From a virus: 23,964 nt of DNA. Made by a program: the position numbers and the translations under genes. Positions 13,050-19,720 of the stretch are shown one piece after another (positions within the stretch are counted from its first letter, which is position 1; the number at the start of each line of letters is the position of its first letter). The stretch lies in IMG/VR virus record IMGVR_UViG_3300049459_000333, positions 1-23,964 of that record; one strand, written 5' to 3'. Below the pieces are notes generated by a model, which saw nothing but the letters and a program-made list of their open reading frames with translations, made no database searches and was not told the DNA's origin.

Positions 13050-13628
13050 TCAGTCAAGAATTGGTGGGTATTTCCCGCTTACGGAATCCCGGTACATGAT
13101 TTCGCTGAAGAGCCTCGGCTCATTCCGAAGGAGCGCTAAGGCCTGCTTTGCCTCTTCTTTTGTTTCAAACGGGCCGGCCCCAATTGCCGTGCCAATCATT
13201 GGAACAACTGGAAGTCCAAGCGCCTTGATCGCCTCGATGGTGCTTAGCTGCTCCGCACCCTCCTTACAGGGTAATGCAACCCACCCGTTCCGGAGTCGTG
13301 GAGCCTGAATAGCTTCAACATCTGCACTACAGTGCTTGCACTTGATGGCTGCGCTCTTGATCGTTTCGGCGCAGAAAGGGCAGGCACGCTCGGCGGACGC
13401 ACCAACTCCTAGCCCCAAACTGTTTTTCGGTTTTTCTGTGTTTGCGGAGGAAGCCCAAACCAATGCGGCGACCCATCCTAAAAACGTCCAGCCAAGGAAA
13501 AGATTGACCAGGAAAATCGACGTTCCGTTGAGGTGCTTTCGACTTGAGGCAACAAATGTGGGCAGGAAATAGATTACGAAGCCGACCACCAGAAACAGAA
13601 AGCCAGCCATAGGACTTCCACTATCCAT
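13050..13628 (-). CDS. T4-Imm-like superinfection immunity protein with zinc ribbon
   Basis: This 192-residue inner-membrane protein has three visible parts. Residues 8-60 hold two membrane helices joined by a short loop, with FVIYFLPTFVA, HLNGTSIFLVNLFLGWT and GWVAALVWA. This is the signature of the Imm superinfection-immunity family, whose T4 member blocks DNA entry of a second phage. Residues 83-100 are a zinc ribbon, CPFC and CKHC 10 residues apart. Residues about 112-170 resemble a SPOR-type domain (GAGPFETKEEAKQALALL), which could bind peptidoglycan or another protein. A second start at M7 has a nearer ribosome site. It is flanked by terminators and is likely transcribed on its own in the lysogen; TAAAAT about 40 bases upstream may be the -10 box. 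Confidence 0.75.
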   Translation of the reverse strand: MDSGSPMAGFLFLVVGFVIYFLPTFVASSRKHLNGTSIFLVNLFLGWTFLGWVAALVWASSANTEKPKNSLGLGVGASAERACPFCAETIKSAAIKCKHCSADVEAIQAPRLRNGWVALPCKEGAEQLSTIEAIKALGLPVVPMIGTAIGAGPFETKEEAKQALALLRNEPRLFSEIMYRDSVSGKYPPILD

Positions 13629-13642
13629 ATCGTAAAACCTGA

Positions 13643-14031
13643 TCCATTGAGGGAGACGCGGATTTTACCATTCGTGGCCGTGCGCCACCATCTTCTGCAC
13701 CGTCAGTCGCCGCCACTGAACGGCAGCGCTTTTTTGGGGGGGGCTCAACCGGTGCACCCCTCCAGGTACTCACTATAAACGACGATGGGAAAGAGCGGGC
13801 CCTGTCCGCCTGGCGCAAGTTACTTGAAGAGCCAGAAATCCGAACGGACGCCGATGAGCATTACGACGAACTGCTGAAGCTGGCGGACGGGTACAACCGC
13901 GCGTAATCGACGGTGATGACTGGCGGGAGCTGGCGGAGGAGGCGACTGTCTTTTATGCGCATTCGGTCGAGATGGCGAGGGGGGGGCGCAGAGTTGCTGA
14001 GAAAAACAGCCTGACGTCTCGACAAACATAA
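13643..14031 (+). pseudogene. remnant of a forward phage gene with frameshift
   Basis: A forward frame from 13643 to the TAA at 13904 has no usable start codon but ends in convincing protein sequence (LTINDDGKERALSAWRKLLE, then DEHYDELLKLADGYNRA). Directly after it, one base out of frame, comes VIDGDDWRELAEEATVFYAH, continuing to TAA 14029-14031. One extra G before taatcg would join them. Two runs of eight G (13736-13743 and 13979-13986) lie in the remnant and are prone to slippage. The joined protein would be helical and acidic, like accessory early proteins. The terminator at 14034-14058 follows in its direction. Confidence 0.5.
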
Positions 14032-14033
14032 TA

Positions 14034-14058
14034 AAAAGCCCCTGCGTCAGGGGCTTTT
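14034..14058. terminator. bidirectional intrinsic terminator
   Basis: AAAAGCCCCTG and CAGGGGCTTTT form an 11-base stem around CGT. Both strands end in a T run. It closes the cI-STAS/GHKL transcript on the minus strand, about 105 bases after the GHKL gene's stop, and the decayed gene on the plus strand. Confidence 0.85.
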
Positions 14059-14163
14059 CTGGGCAAATTTCACCGAGGCCTAACAGCAGATCTTGGTAAA
14101 TGCATCCTGAAGGATTCGCAGCATTTTATTTTTTATAGCTTGTGCTCTGAATGTACGCAAGCT

Positions 14164-15501
14164 CTACGTGTTGTCATCCAGAATAAAATCTATTGTCTCG
14201 CGAATTTCGGGAGTTGCGTTTACAAACTTAATCCGCTTATATGAACTCATGCCCAAACTTTTAATTGGGGAGGCAAGCAAGGCACTCAGGAAACTATGAG
14301 GCGAGCTTACAACATTCTCGAAGTTTATCAGGACGTTTTTCCCTTCTTCTATTGCAGGAAAAATTCTTTTGTCACGCAGTTTTATTGCGGCCTCTTTGTC
14401 TTCTGCGTATTTTCCGAAAAAGTTTTCAATGCCAATTAAAATTGTGGTTGCAGCTTCCTTTGTATCGCCGAATTTTTGCTCTTTGTCGGCGGCCTCACGG
14501 AATTCCTGCATTATTTTGTGCAATACGAAATTCGAGTTTCTTTCCAGGCGGAGAGAGACCAGTACAAGAGTGCCTGGCCATGCTGTTTCCATTCGTCTAC
14601 GCGTTACATCTCTCGGTGATATGTGAACTAGTCCATTTCCTGAAAGTATGTGCATGTCGGCGTTTAAACGCCTTATAATATTTGATGAGATGAATAATCC
14701 CATGCCTGCGTTATTTTTATTTTTATATGGGTCGTTACGGCCAAAGGTTCCAGAAACTTTTGGACGCAAAGCAAACTCAATCGCCTCCTCGTCCGTTTCT
14801 AGTGGTGGAAAGGCTTGTTCTATATGTGCCTTTATGCCGACTCCCAAGTCGGCAATAATGAATTGGATTTCGTTCCGCTGTTTGTACCATGTGAACTGGA
14901 CTAGTGATGGTATGCGAACGCTTCTTGGTCCTGAGAAACAGCTGCCATGTTCCATAGTGTTATATAAAAGCTCGCCCAGAACATAACGCAAAGTGCTTTC
15001 ATACTCAACGTTGAATCCATCTGTGTATGATTCTGCTGACTGTATGACCGTCCCGAAATCCTTCGCGTCTCTAACTGCGAAAAGCGGTTTAAAATGATTG
15101 CCTTTGAACTGCTGGCCATCATTAAATAACACGGCAAATAAACCTCGCGCACCCATTGTGCGCCACATTTCGCTAGCTCCAGTAACCTTTTCATTTTCTA
15201 CAAAGGTTACTCGACAGCCTTGAGATTTTAATTTCCAGCCGTAAATGGCAAGCAGGGACAAAGCTTGATAGTTAGCTGTGTGACATCTCGTCAGGTCGAT
15301 CTCTACTGGCGAGTCATGAATATTCCAGTTAAAAAAACTAATGAGCCTCTCAAAGTCATAAACATCATGCTCTTTAAAGGAAAATCGTGGAGGTAGCTGA
15401 AGCTTGACCACTCTCTGATCCTCTAGCTCTTTTTTTAACTCTTCGAAACCTTCGTGATACATCGTCAGTCCCTTTACGATTTCAGAATGGTTTTCAGTCA
15501 T
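14164..15501 (-). CDS. STAS-GHKL ATPase-STAS-like protein in the rex position
   Basis: This 445-residue protein starts MTENHSEIVKGLTMYHEGFE, with AAAGG just upstream. Residues about 35-135 look like a STAS-type domain (VEIDLTRCHTANYQALSLLA, then KLKSQGCRVTFVENEKV). Residues 170-320 carry a GHKL ATP-binding fold: N box LGELLYNTMEHG (Glu177, Asn181), G1 box ADLGVGI (Asp218, Gly220, Gly222) and G2 box NAGMGLFISSNII (266-270). Residues about 365-443 resemble a second STAS-like domain of the DUF4325 type (GKNVLINFENVVSSPHSFLS). No phosphorylatable histidine or membrane span is visible. The gene is clearly AT-rich and starts 28 bases after cI, so it is probably made in lysogens from the cI promoter. 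A defence or host-signalling role is inferred, not shown. Confidence 0.75.
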   Translation of the reverse strand: MTENHSEIVKGLTMYHEGFEELKKELEDQRVVKLQLPPRFSFKEHDVYDFERLISFFNWNIHDSPVEIDLTRCHTANYQALSLLAIYGWKLKSQGCRVTFVENEKVTGASEMWRTMGARGLFAVLFNDGQQFKGNHFKPLFAVRDAKDFGTVIQSAESYTDGFNVEYESTLRYVLGELLYNTMEHGSCFSGPRSVRIPSLVQFTWYKQRNEIQFIIADLGVGIKAHIEQAFPPLETDEEAIEFALRPKVSGTFGRNDPYKNKNNAGMGLFISSNIIRRLNADMHILSGNGLVHISPRDVTRRRMETAWPGTLVLVSLRLERNSNFVLHKIMQEFREAADKEQKFGDTKEAATTILIGIENFFGKYAEDKEAAIKLRDKRIFPAIEEGKNVLINFENVVSSPHSFLSALLASPIKSLGMSSYKRIKFVNATPEIRETIDFILDDNT

Positions 15502-15529
15502 GACCTTTACATCATTTTTGGTGTAGTTG

Positions 15530-16318
15530 TCAGCGAGAATACATAGCCCACCAGAACACATGCCCCAAAATCGATATCTGCTGCTCCTGGATCTGCTGGA
15601 ACGTATAGTCCTCGTCCGGATGCTCATCACGGTTGAAGCTGCGCAAGCGAATCCCGATCGGGATGCGGTAGACCTGCTTTACGCGAAGCTGGCCGTTGTG
15701 GTTGATGGCATACATCTCGCCGTCGACGATATCGCTCAGTGAGTTTTTCCCCACGTTCACGCCAACTGTGGCGCCGTCGCGCAGCACGGGCATCATGCTG
15801 TTCCCGCCAACCTTCACGCACTTCGCGTTGCTGAACTGAACGCCGTTGTGGCGTAGATCCTTCTTGTTGAAGCGGAGGCGTGAGTTAGCGCTTTCCTCAA
15901 TCGCAAACCTGCCAGATCCGGCCGCCAGTTCGACTTCATGAAGGAAGGGGACATAGACCTCATCGTCATCGAGCGGGGTTTCGTCGTCCCAAGTCTCGAT
16001 GCTTCCTAATTTTACGCTTGGCTGTATGCGGTCCTGCTGCACGCTGGCAACAGTGGATAACAGTCGAGAGCTGACTTCGCTTGCATCGAAGTTGAGCGCC
16101 TTTGCGAGCTTCAGCAGCGCTTCAACATTTAGTGGCACCTTCCCGGTGGCGTATTGGCTGAATGCGCTTTGCCCGGACCATCCACATGCTTCGGCAACGT
16201 CCGCCTGCGTCAGGCTGCGCCCGGCCGCTTTAGCAGCTGATTTCCGCTGTTCGTAGATAGCTTTGAGCCTGGCGCTCTCGGCGACTTCTTCGGGGGTGAG
16301 GGGGCGACGTATTTTCAT
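15530..16318 (-). CDS. cI: CI repressor, LexA-like, self-cleaving
   Basis: The 262-residue repressor maintains lysogeny. The N-terminal helix-turn-helix spans about 37-60 (TQADVAEACGWSGQSAFSQY). The C-terminal S24 peptidase domain has the Ala-Gly cleavage site in ELAAGSGRF (133-134), the catalytic serine in GNSMMPVLRDGA (Ser174) and the lysine in QLRVKQVYR (Lys214). All residues needed for RecA-stimulated self-cleavage are present, so induction by DNA damage is expected. The start MKIRRPLTPE is preferred over the longer frame to 16420, which runs through the operators. There is no ribosome site, and the promoter places the RNA start only a few bases upstream, so the message is nearly leaderless like lambda cI. 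Confidence 0.95.
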   Translation of the reverse strand: MKIRRPLTPEEVAESARLKAIYEQRKSAAKAAGRSLTQADVAEACGWSGQSAFSQYATGKVPLNVEALLKLAKALNFDASEVSSRLLSTVASVQQDRIQPSVKLGSIETWDDETPLDDDEVYVPFLHEVELAAGSGRFAIEESANSRLRFNKKDLRHNGVQFSNAKCVKVGGNSMMPVLRDGATVGVNVGKNSLSDIVDGEMYAINHNGQLRVKQVYRIPIGIRLRSFNRDEHPDEDYTFQQIQEQQISILGHVFWWAMYSR

Positions 16319-16328
16319 ACGAATAAGA

Positions 16329-16356
16329 GTATTAGCAGAGCTGATATCCAAGCAAA
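16329..16356 (-). promoter_or_regulatory. cI maintenance promoter PRM
   Basis: On the minus strand TAATAC (16334-16329) is a good -10 box, with TTTGCT 16 bases upstream as a weak -35 box. The -10 box overlaps the operator nearest cI (16333-16346). The next operator sits at the -35 box, as needed for repressor-stimulated transcription. The RNA would start near 16322, four bases before the cI ATG. Confidence 0.6.
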
Positions 16357-16400
16357 CAGCGCTGCTAGTATTTTGTTGCTGATAAAAAGCAGCGCTGCTA
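16333..16400. promoter_or_regulatory. right operator OR, three repressor sites
   Basis: The sites are 16333-16346 (TAGCAGAGCTGATA, 12 of 14 matches to the OL1 palindrome), 16354-16367 (AAACAGCGCTGCTA, 12 of 14) and 16387-16400 (AAGCAGCGCTGCTA, 13 of 14). The last sits in the PR spacer. By position they correspond to OR3, OR2 and OR1. Confidence 0.85.
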
Positions 16401-16404
16401 CTAT
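16376..16404 (+). promoter_or_regulatory. early rightward promoter PR
   Basis: TTGCTG (16376-16381) and TACTAT (16399-16404) are 17 bases apart and enclose OR1. Transcription would start near 16411, about 24 bases before the cro ATG. Confidence 0.7.
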
Positions 16405-16434
16405 CCATTGCAGATATCAAGCCGTGGAAATTCC

Positions 16435-16638
16435 ATGAAAAAGATCCCTTTGAGCAAATACCTAGAAGAGCACGGCACTCAAGCCGCGCTTGCTGCTGCT
16501 CTCGGCGTGAACCAGAGCGCGATCTCGCAAATGGTTCGAGCCGGCAGAAGCATCGAAATCACCCTTTATGACGACGGCCGTATTGAAGCGAATGAGATTC
16601 GTCCGATCCCGGCGCGCCCCAAGCGCACAGCAGCCTAA
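16435..16638 (+). CDS. cro: Cro-type repressor
   Basis: This 67-residue protein starts MKKIPLSKYLEEHGTQAALA. The helix-turn-helix is TQAALAAALGVNQSAISQMV (about residues 15-34), and the end is basic (RPIPARPKRTAA). Length, position right after PR and the opposite orientation to cI fit lambda Cro, which turns down early promoters and favours lysis. The ATG at 16435 follows GTGGAA. An upstream in-frame start at 16408 would lie at or before the transcription start and is rejected. It is expected to bind the same TAGCAGCGCTGCTA sites as CI. Confidence 0.9.
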   Translation: MKKIPLSKYLEEHGTQAALAAALGVNQSAISQMVRAGRSIEITLYDDGRIEANEIRPIPARPKRTAA

Positions 16639-16719
16639 GGCAGTCATTGCTTACTGCCCGAACAAATGATCGCCCACGCACTGGCAGGGCGCCACGGAAA
16701 CAACTTTGAGGTTTTACGA

Positions 16720-17142
16720 ATGGAAGATTTTCTGCGGGCCTGCCAGAGCGCTGTCCTCGACAACGAAGCCAAGACCCTTGCTGCAAAGATGGGCGTTCCT
16801 CACGTTGGCCTGCTTCAGCGCGCCAATCCGGACAACGACGCACACCACCTGACCGTGGAGCATTTGTTCGGGATTCTGTTGCACACCGGCGACATGCGCC
16901 CTCTGGCTGCACTGGCGAGTGAATTTGGTTTCGACGTCGTTGCGAAAGCTGCGCCGGAGCCGCAAGCATTGACCAAATCACTGATCAACGTCGGCAAAGA
17001 GGTCGCCGATCTGACCATCGCGGTGCACCAGGCGCTGGATGACAACCACGTCAGTTCTTTCGAGAAAAACTTGATCCGCCAGGAGATCAACCACGTTCGG
17101 CAGAGCCTAGACGTGATGGATGCCTCGGTGAAGGCTGCCTGA
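16720..17142 (+). CDS. CII-family phage regulatory protein
   Basis: This 140-residue protein starts MEDFLRACQSAVLDNEAKTL, with GAGG eight bases upstream. The sequence continues LAAKMGVPHVGLLQRANPDN and HHLTVEHLFGILLHTGDMRP, which is the pattern of the phage regulatory CII family (the P2-like/YmfL group rather than lambda CII itself). The N-terminal half holds a helix-turn-helix-like segment. The C-terminal half is helical (LINVGKEVADLTIAVHQALD). Its place after cro implies a choice-of-lysogeny role. A short antisense RNA is predicted just after its stop. Confidence 0.8.
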   Translation: MEDFLRACQSAVLDNEAKTLAAKMGVPHVGLLQRANPDNDAHHLTVEHLFGILLHTGDMRPLAALASEFGFDVVAKAAPEPQALTKSLINVGKEVADLTIAVHQALDDNHVSSFEKNLIRQEINHVRQSLDVMDASVKAA

Positions 17143-17152
17143 ACTCCGGGCA

Positions 17153-17197
17153 CAAAAAAGCCGACGTAGAAGGTCGGCTGATTCGCAAAACTAGAGA
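17153..17197 (-). ncRNA. predicted OOP-like antisense RNA, about 45 nt
   Basis: A minus-strand promoter at 17204-17232 would start RNA near 17197. The RNA would end in a hairpin (AGCCGAC, seven-base loop, GTCGGCT) followed by six T at 17159-17154. The terminator points leftward although no leftward protein gene precedes it. The product would cover the space between the cII-like stop and the Rha-like ribosome site. Lambda has its OOP RNA at the same place, between cII and O. Confidence 0.5.
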
Positions 17198-17203
17198 GAC
17201 CCG

Positions 17204-17232
17204 ATTATGCAGAGCGAACCCAATTCAAGCAA
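17204..17232 (-). promoter_or_regulatory. leftward promoter of the OOP-like RNA
   Basis: TTGCTT (17232-17227) and CATAAT (17209-17204) are separated by 17 bases on the minus strand. The promoter lies over the start of the Rha-like gene and 11 bases from the double-dyad element at 17244-17283. Confidence 0.5.
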
Positions 17233-18013
17233 TACCCCCCAAAGTGTCGCGACACGTTTTTCGAATTCTGAAAACGTGTCGCGTACCACGATGTCTTCTC
17301 GCGAGATTGCCGATCTGGTCGACTCGCGCCATGACAAGGTCAAACAATCCATCGAGCGCTTGGTAGAGCGCGGTGTAATCGTCCAGCCCCCATTGGGGGA
17401 TGAACAATTCCGCGACTCGCTTGGCCGCCCACGGACCGAATCCGTCTACCACGTCGGCAAGCGCGACAGCTTCGTTGTCGTTGCTCAGCTCAGCCCTGAG
17501 TTCACCGCCGCCCTCGTTGATCGCTGGCAGGAGCTGGAAGGGCGGATCGCCCAGCCGCGCGAACTCTCCCGCATGGATCTCATCCAGCTCGCCTTTGAGG
17601 CTGAACAGCAACGCCTGCAACTGACAATCCAGGTCGAAGCGCAGGCCTCGAAAATCCACTCCATGGAGAACCTGTTCAAGGAGGGGATGACCCATACCCA
17701 GTTCTGCAAAGGACTCAACGGGGTCAACGTCATGCAGGTGGGCAAATTCCTCGAGGGCCGGAACTGGCTCTACAACGAGAGCAAATCCGGCCTGCGCTTC
17801 CGTGTGGCGTCATACGCACGCGACAAGTACATGACCGAGCATCAGACCGAAGTAACCCCTCACGGCCGCGAGCCATTCGTTTCCTTCACGCCGATCTTGC
17901 TCAAGAAGGGCGCCGCACGCCTGTACGATCTGTACCTGACCGGCGCACTACCAATGAAGAAGAACTGGGACGGCTTGTTCACTCATAACAAAGCCTTGCG
18001 AGGTGCTGCGTGA
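17207..18013 (+). CDS. Rha/KilAC-type phage regulatory protein
   Basis: This is a 268-residue protein. Residues about 29-113 match the Rha domain (TMSSREIADLVDSRHDKVKQ, then SVYHVGKRDSFVVVAQLSPE). The C-terminal part, from about 150 on, resembles the KilAC/antirepressor DNA-binding domain (GMTHTQFCKGLNGVNVMQVG, ending WDGLFTHNKALRGAA). Such proteins act as antirepressors or interfere with growth when host factors are missing. The first 28 residues are low in conservation and are encoded partly by the double-dyad element (VATRFSNSENVSR), so a start at M29 is possible. The given ATG has GAGAG upstream. The stop overlaps the GTG of the O-like gene. Confidence 0.8.
   Translation: MQSEPNSSNTPQSVATRFSNSENVSRTTMSSREIADLVDSRHDKVKQSIERLVERGVIVQPPLGDEQFRDSLGRPRTESVYHVGKRDSFVVVAQLSPEFTAALVDRWQELEGRIAQPRELSRMDLIQLAFEAEQQRLQLTIQVEAQASKIHSMENLFKEGMTHTQFCKGLNGVNVMQVGKFLEGRNWLYNESKSGLRFRVASYARDKYMTEHQTEVTPHGREPFVSFTPILLKKGAARLYDLYLTGALPMKKNWDGLFTHNKALRGAA
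17244..17283. repeat. double-dyad element, copy 1
   Basis: GTGTCGCGACAC (17244-17255) is a perfect palindrome. After 20 bases comes GTGTCGCG (17276-17283). The inner part is also an inverted repeat (ACGTTTT and AAAACGT). The same layout and spacing recur at 23365-23406. Confidence 0.85.
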
Positions 18014-18936
18014 GCATGGGCCTTATGGTCGCCGCGATGAAGCTTCGCGTTGGCAATCCATTGCGCAAGCTGGTGCTGATCAAGCTGGCGGACAACGCCA
18101 GCGACGTAGGCGAGTGCTGGCCTTCCTACCAGCACATCGCCGATCAGTGCGAGATCAGTAAGCGTTCCGTTATGAATCACATTGCTGCCTTGTGCGACTC
18201 GGGACTACTTCGCAAAGAAATTCGGAAGGGTGGACCGAAGGGCAATTCGTCGAATGTTTACTTCCTGACTCTTGATGGTGGTGCACCTCCTGCACCAGGG
18301 GTAGTGCAGCAGATTCAGCGGGGTGGTGCAGCAGGTTCACCCCCTAGTGAATCTCCTGCACTAGGGGGTAGTGCAGGAGCTGCACCCAGAACCAGTCACT
18401 CTTCTGAACCAGTCAATGAACCGGTCATTGAACCAATTGCACCCCCGGCTTCCGCCGAGGTTGTGCCGGCTCAGTCCCGCAATCTGGTTCTCGTGATTGA
18501 TCGCACCGATGCGCCACGGGTTGAGATTCCCGCTGACATGCCGGGCCCAAAAGACCAATCCTGCAAAACATTCAAGGTCTGGGCGAACTACGCCATGGCC
18601 TACCGCAAGCGCTACAGCACCTGGCCGGTGTGGAACGCCAAGGTCGGTGGCCAGCTTGGCCAACTGGTCGACCGCCTCGGCGCCGATGTCGCCCACCACG
18701 TCGCGGCGCACTACCTGAAAACCAGCGATGCCGCCGTGCTGCGCAAGTGCCACAGCCTCAACGAACTACTGGTCAACGCCGAGAGCTACCACACCCAGTG
18801 GGTGACCGGTCAGCGCATCAACGGGACAACTGCTCGCCAGATGGAACGTACCGAAGCGAACGTCTCCGCCGCCGAGCAGGCCGCGCAAATGGTCTTGGCC
18901 AAGCGCCAAGCTGGGGAGCGCAATGAATACCTTTGA
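18010..18936 (+). CDS. O-like replication initiator with winged-helix N-terminus
   Basis: A 308-residue protein starts at GTG 18010, overlapping the previous stop (GTGA). ATG 18016 is an alternative. The N-terminal domain has the helix-turn-helix of phage O-type initiators (WPSYQHIADQCEISKRSVMN, residues 37-56), which bind iterons at the origin. A Pro/Gly/Ala/Ser-rich linker (about 90-145) is encoded by the iteron cluster itself, as in lambda O. The C-terminal domain (KTFKVWANYAMAYRKRYSTW onwards) should contact the helicase loader. It is expressed from PR after the Rha-like gene. Confidence 0.85.
   Translation: MSMGLMVAAMKLRVGNPLRKLVLIKLADNASDVGECWPSYQHIADQCEISKRSVMNHIAALCDSGLLRKEIRKGGPKGNSSNVYFLTLDGGAPPAPGVVQQIQRGGAAGSPPSESPALGGSAGAAPRTSHSSEPVNEPVIEPIAPPASAEVVPAQSRNLVLVIDRTDAPRVEIPADMPGPKDQSCKTFKVWANYAMAYRKRYSTWPVWNAKVGGQLGQLVDRLGADVAHHVAAHYLKTSDAAVLRKCHSLNELLVNAESYHTQWVTGQRINGTTARQMERTEANVSAAEQAAQMVLAKRQAGERNEYL
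18276..18440. other. probable phage replication origin with iterons
   Basis: Inside the O-like gene, copies of GGGG(T)(A/G)GTGCAGCAG occur at 18298-18312 and 18320-18334, and a related copy at 18364-18379. Shorter GGTGGTGCACC and reversed CTCCTGCAC copies lie at 18276-18296 and 18353-18361. A second short repeat (GAACCAGTCA, then GAACCGGTCATTGAACCAATT) follows to about 18440. The placement within the initiator gene matches lambdoid origins. Confidence 0.65.
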
Positions 18937-19720
18937 AATGAACGACCAGCAAGTTGCCGGGCTCGCTGCTGCGATCTGCGCCACCGCCGAGGCCATGGGT
19001 CAGGAAATGAACCCAGGCACTGCGGCGATGATGGCCGAAGACCTCTGCGCGTACTCGGTGCCCGCCGTGAAAGCCGCGCTGAAGGCATGCCGCTTTGAGG
19101 TGAAGGGAAAGCTCGCCATGGCTGACATTCTCCAGCGAGTGCAGGCTGCTGACGGCCGTCCGGGCAAGGACGAAGCTTGGGCGATCGCCATGACCACCAA
19201 CGATGAATTTGAAACCGTGGTGCTGACCGACGAAATCCAGCTCGCACTGGCTGCTGCGAAACCTGTCCTCGATGCGGGCGACAAGGTAGGTGCGCGCATG
19301 GCGTTCAACAGCGCTTACGAGCGTTTGGTGGGGCAGGCCCGAGAGGACAGCAAACAGGTCAACTGGCACGTATCCGTCGGCTTCGATGCGAACCGCCGCA
19401 CGCAGGCGATCACCAAAGCCGTGCAAATGCAGCGAATCCCACATGAGCGCGGGCAGCTGTACCTGGCCGACTTGAGTGTCGCGCCGGTAACTGAAGACGG
19501 CCGTGCCGTCGTTGCGCTGCTCACCGGTGAGATTGCGCGTCCTTCGCCAAAACTGCGCGAGAAGCTCGCCGCGGTGAAGGATTCGATGCTCGCCATGCGC
19601 CAAGCATCGGCAGAGGAAAAAACAGAACTGCGAATTCTGGCGGCCAATGAGCTGGCGGATCGCCGGGCGCTGCTGATTCAGCAGGCTGAACAATTGGAAG
19701 CAAGGAGTGCGGCTCAATGA
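18923..19720 (+). CDS. protein in the lambda P position, unknown function
   Basis: This 265-residue protein starts MNTFEMNDQQVAGLAAAICA, with GGGGAG four bases upstream, overlapping the O-like gene by 14 bases. It is helical with few motifs: MADILQRVQAADGRPGKDEA in the first half and LREKLAAVKDSMLAMRQASA near the end. There is no Walker motif, so it is not a DnaC- or DnaB-type ATPase. Its place right after the initiator suggests a role in loading the host helicase, as for lambda P, but the sequence does not prove this. The last bases overlap the next gene by four. Confidence 0.65.
   Translation: MNTFEMNDQQVAGLAAAICATAEAMGQEMNPGTAAMMAEDLCAYSVPAVKAALKACRFEVKGKLAMADILQRVQAADGRPGKDEAWAIAMTTNDEFETVVLTDEIQLALAAAKPVLDAGDKVGARMAFNSAYERLVGQAREDSKQVNWHVSVGFDANRRTQAITKAVQMQRIPHERGQLYLADLSVAPVTEDGRAVVALLTGEIARPSPKLREKLAAVKDSMLAMRQASAEEKTELRILAANELADRRALLIQQAEQLEARSAAQ

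Noticed and set aside
16640-16660. GGCAGT...ACTGCC hairpin between cro and the cII-like gene as tR1 or boxB
   Set aside because: There is no T run after it and no boxA nearby, so neither a terminator nor a nut site can be supported.
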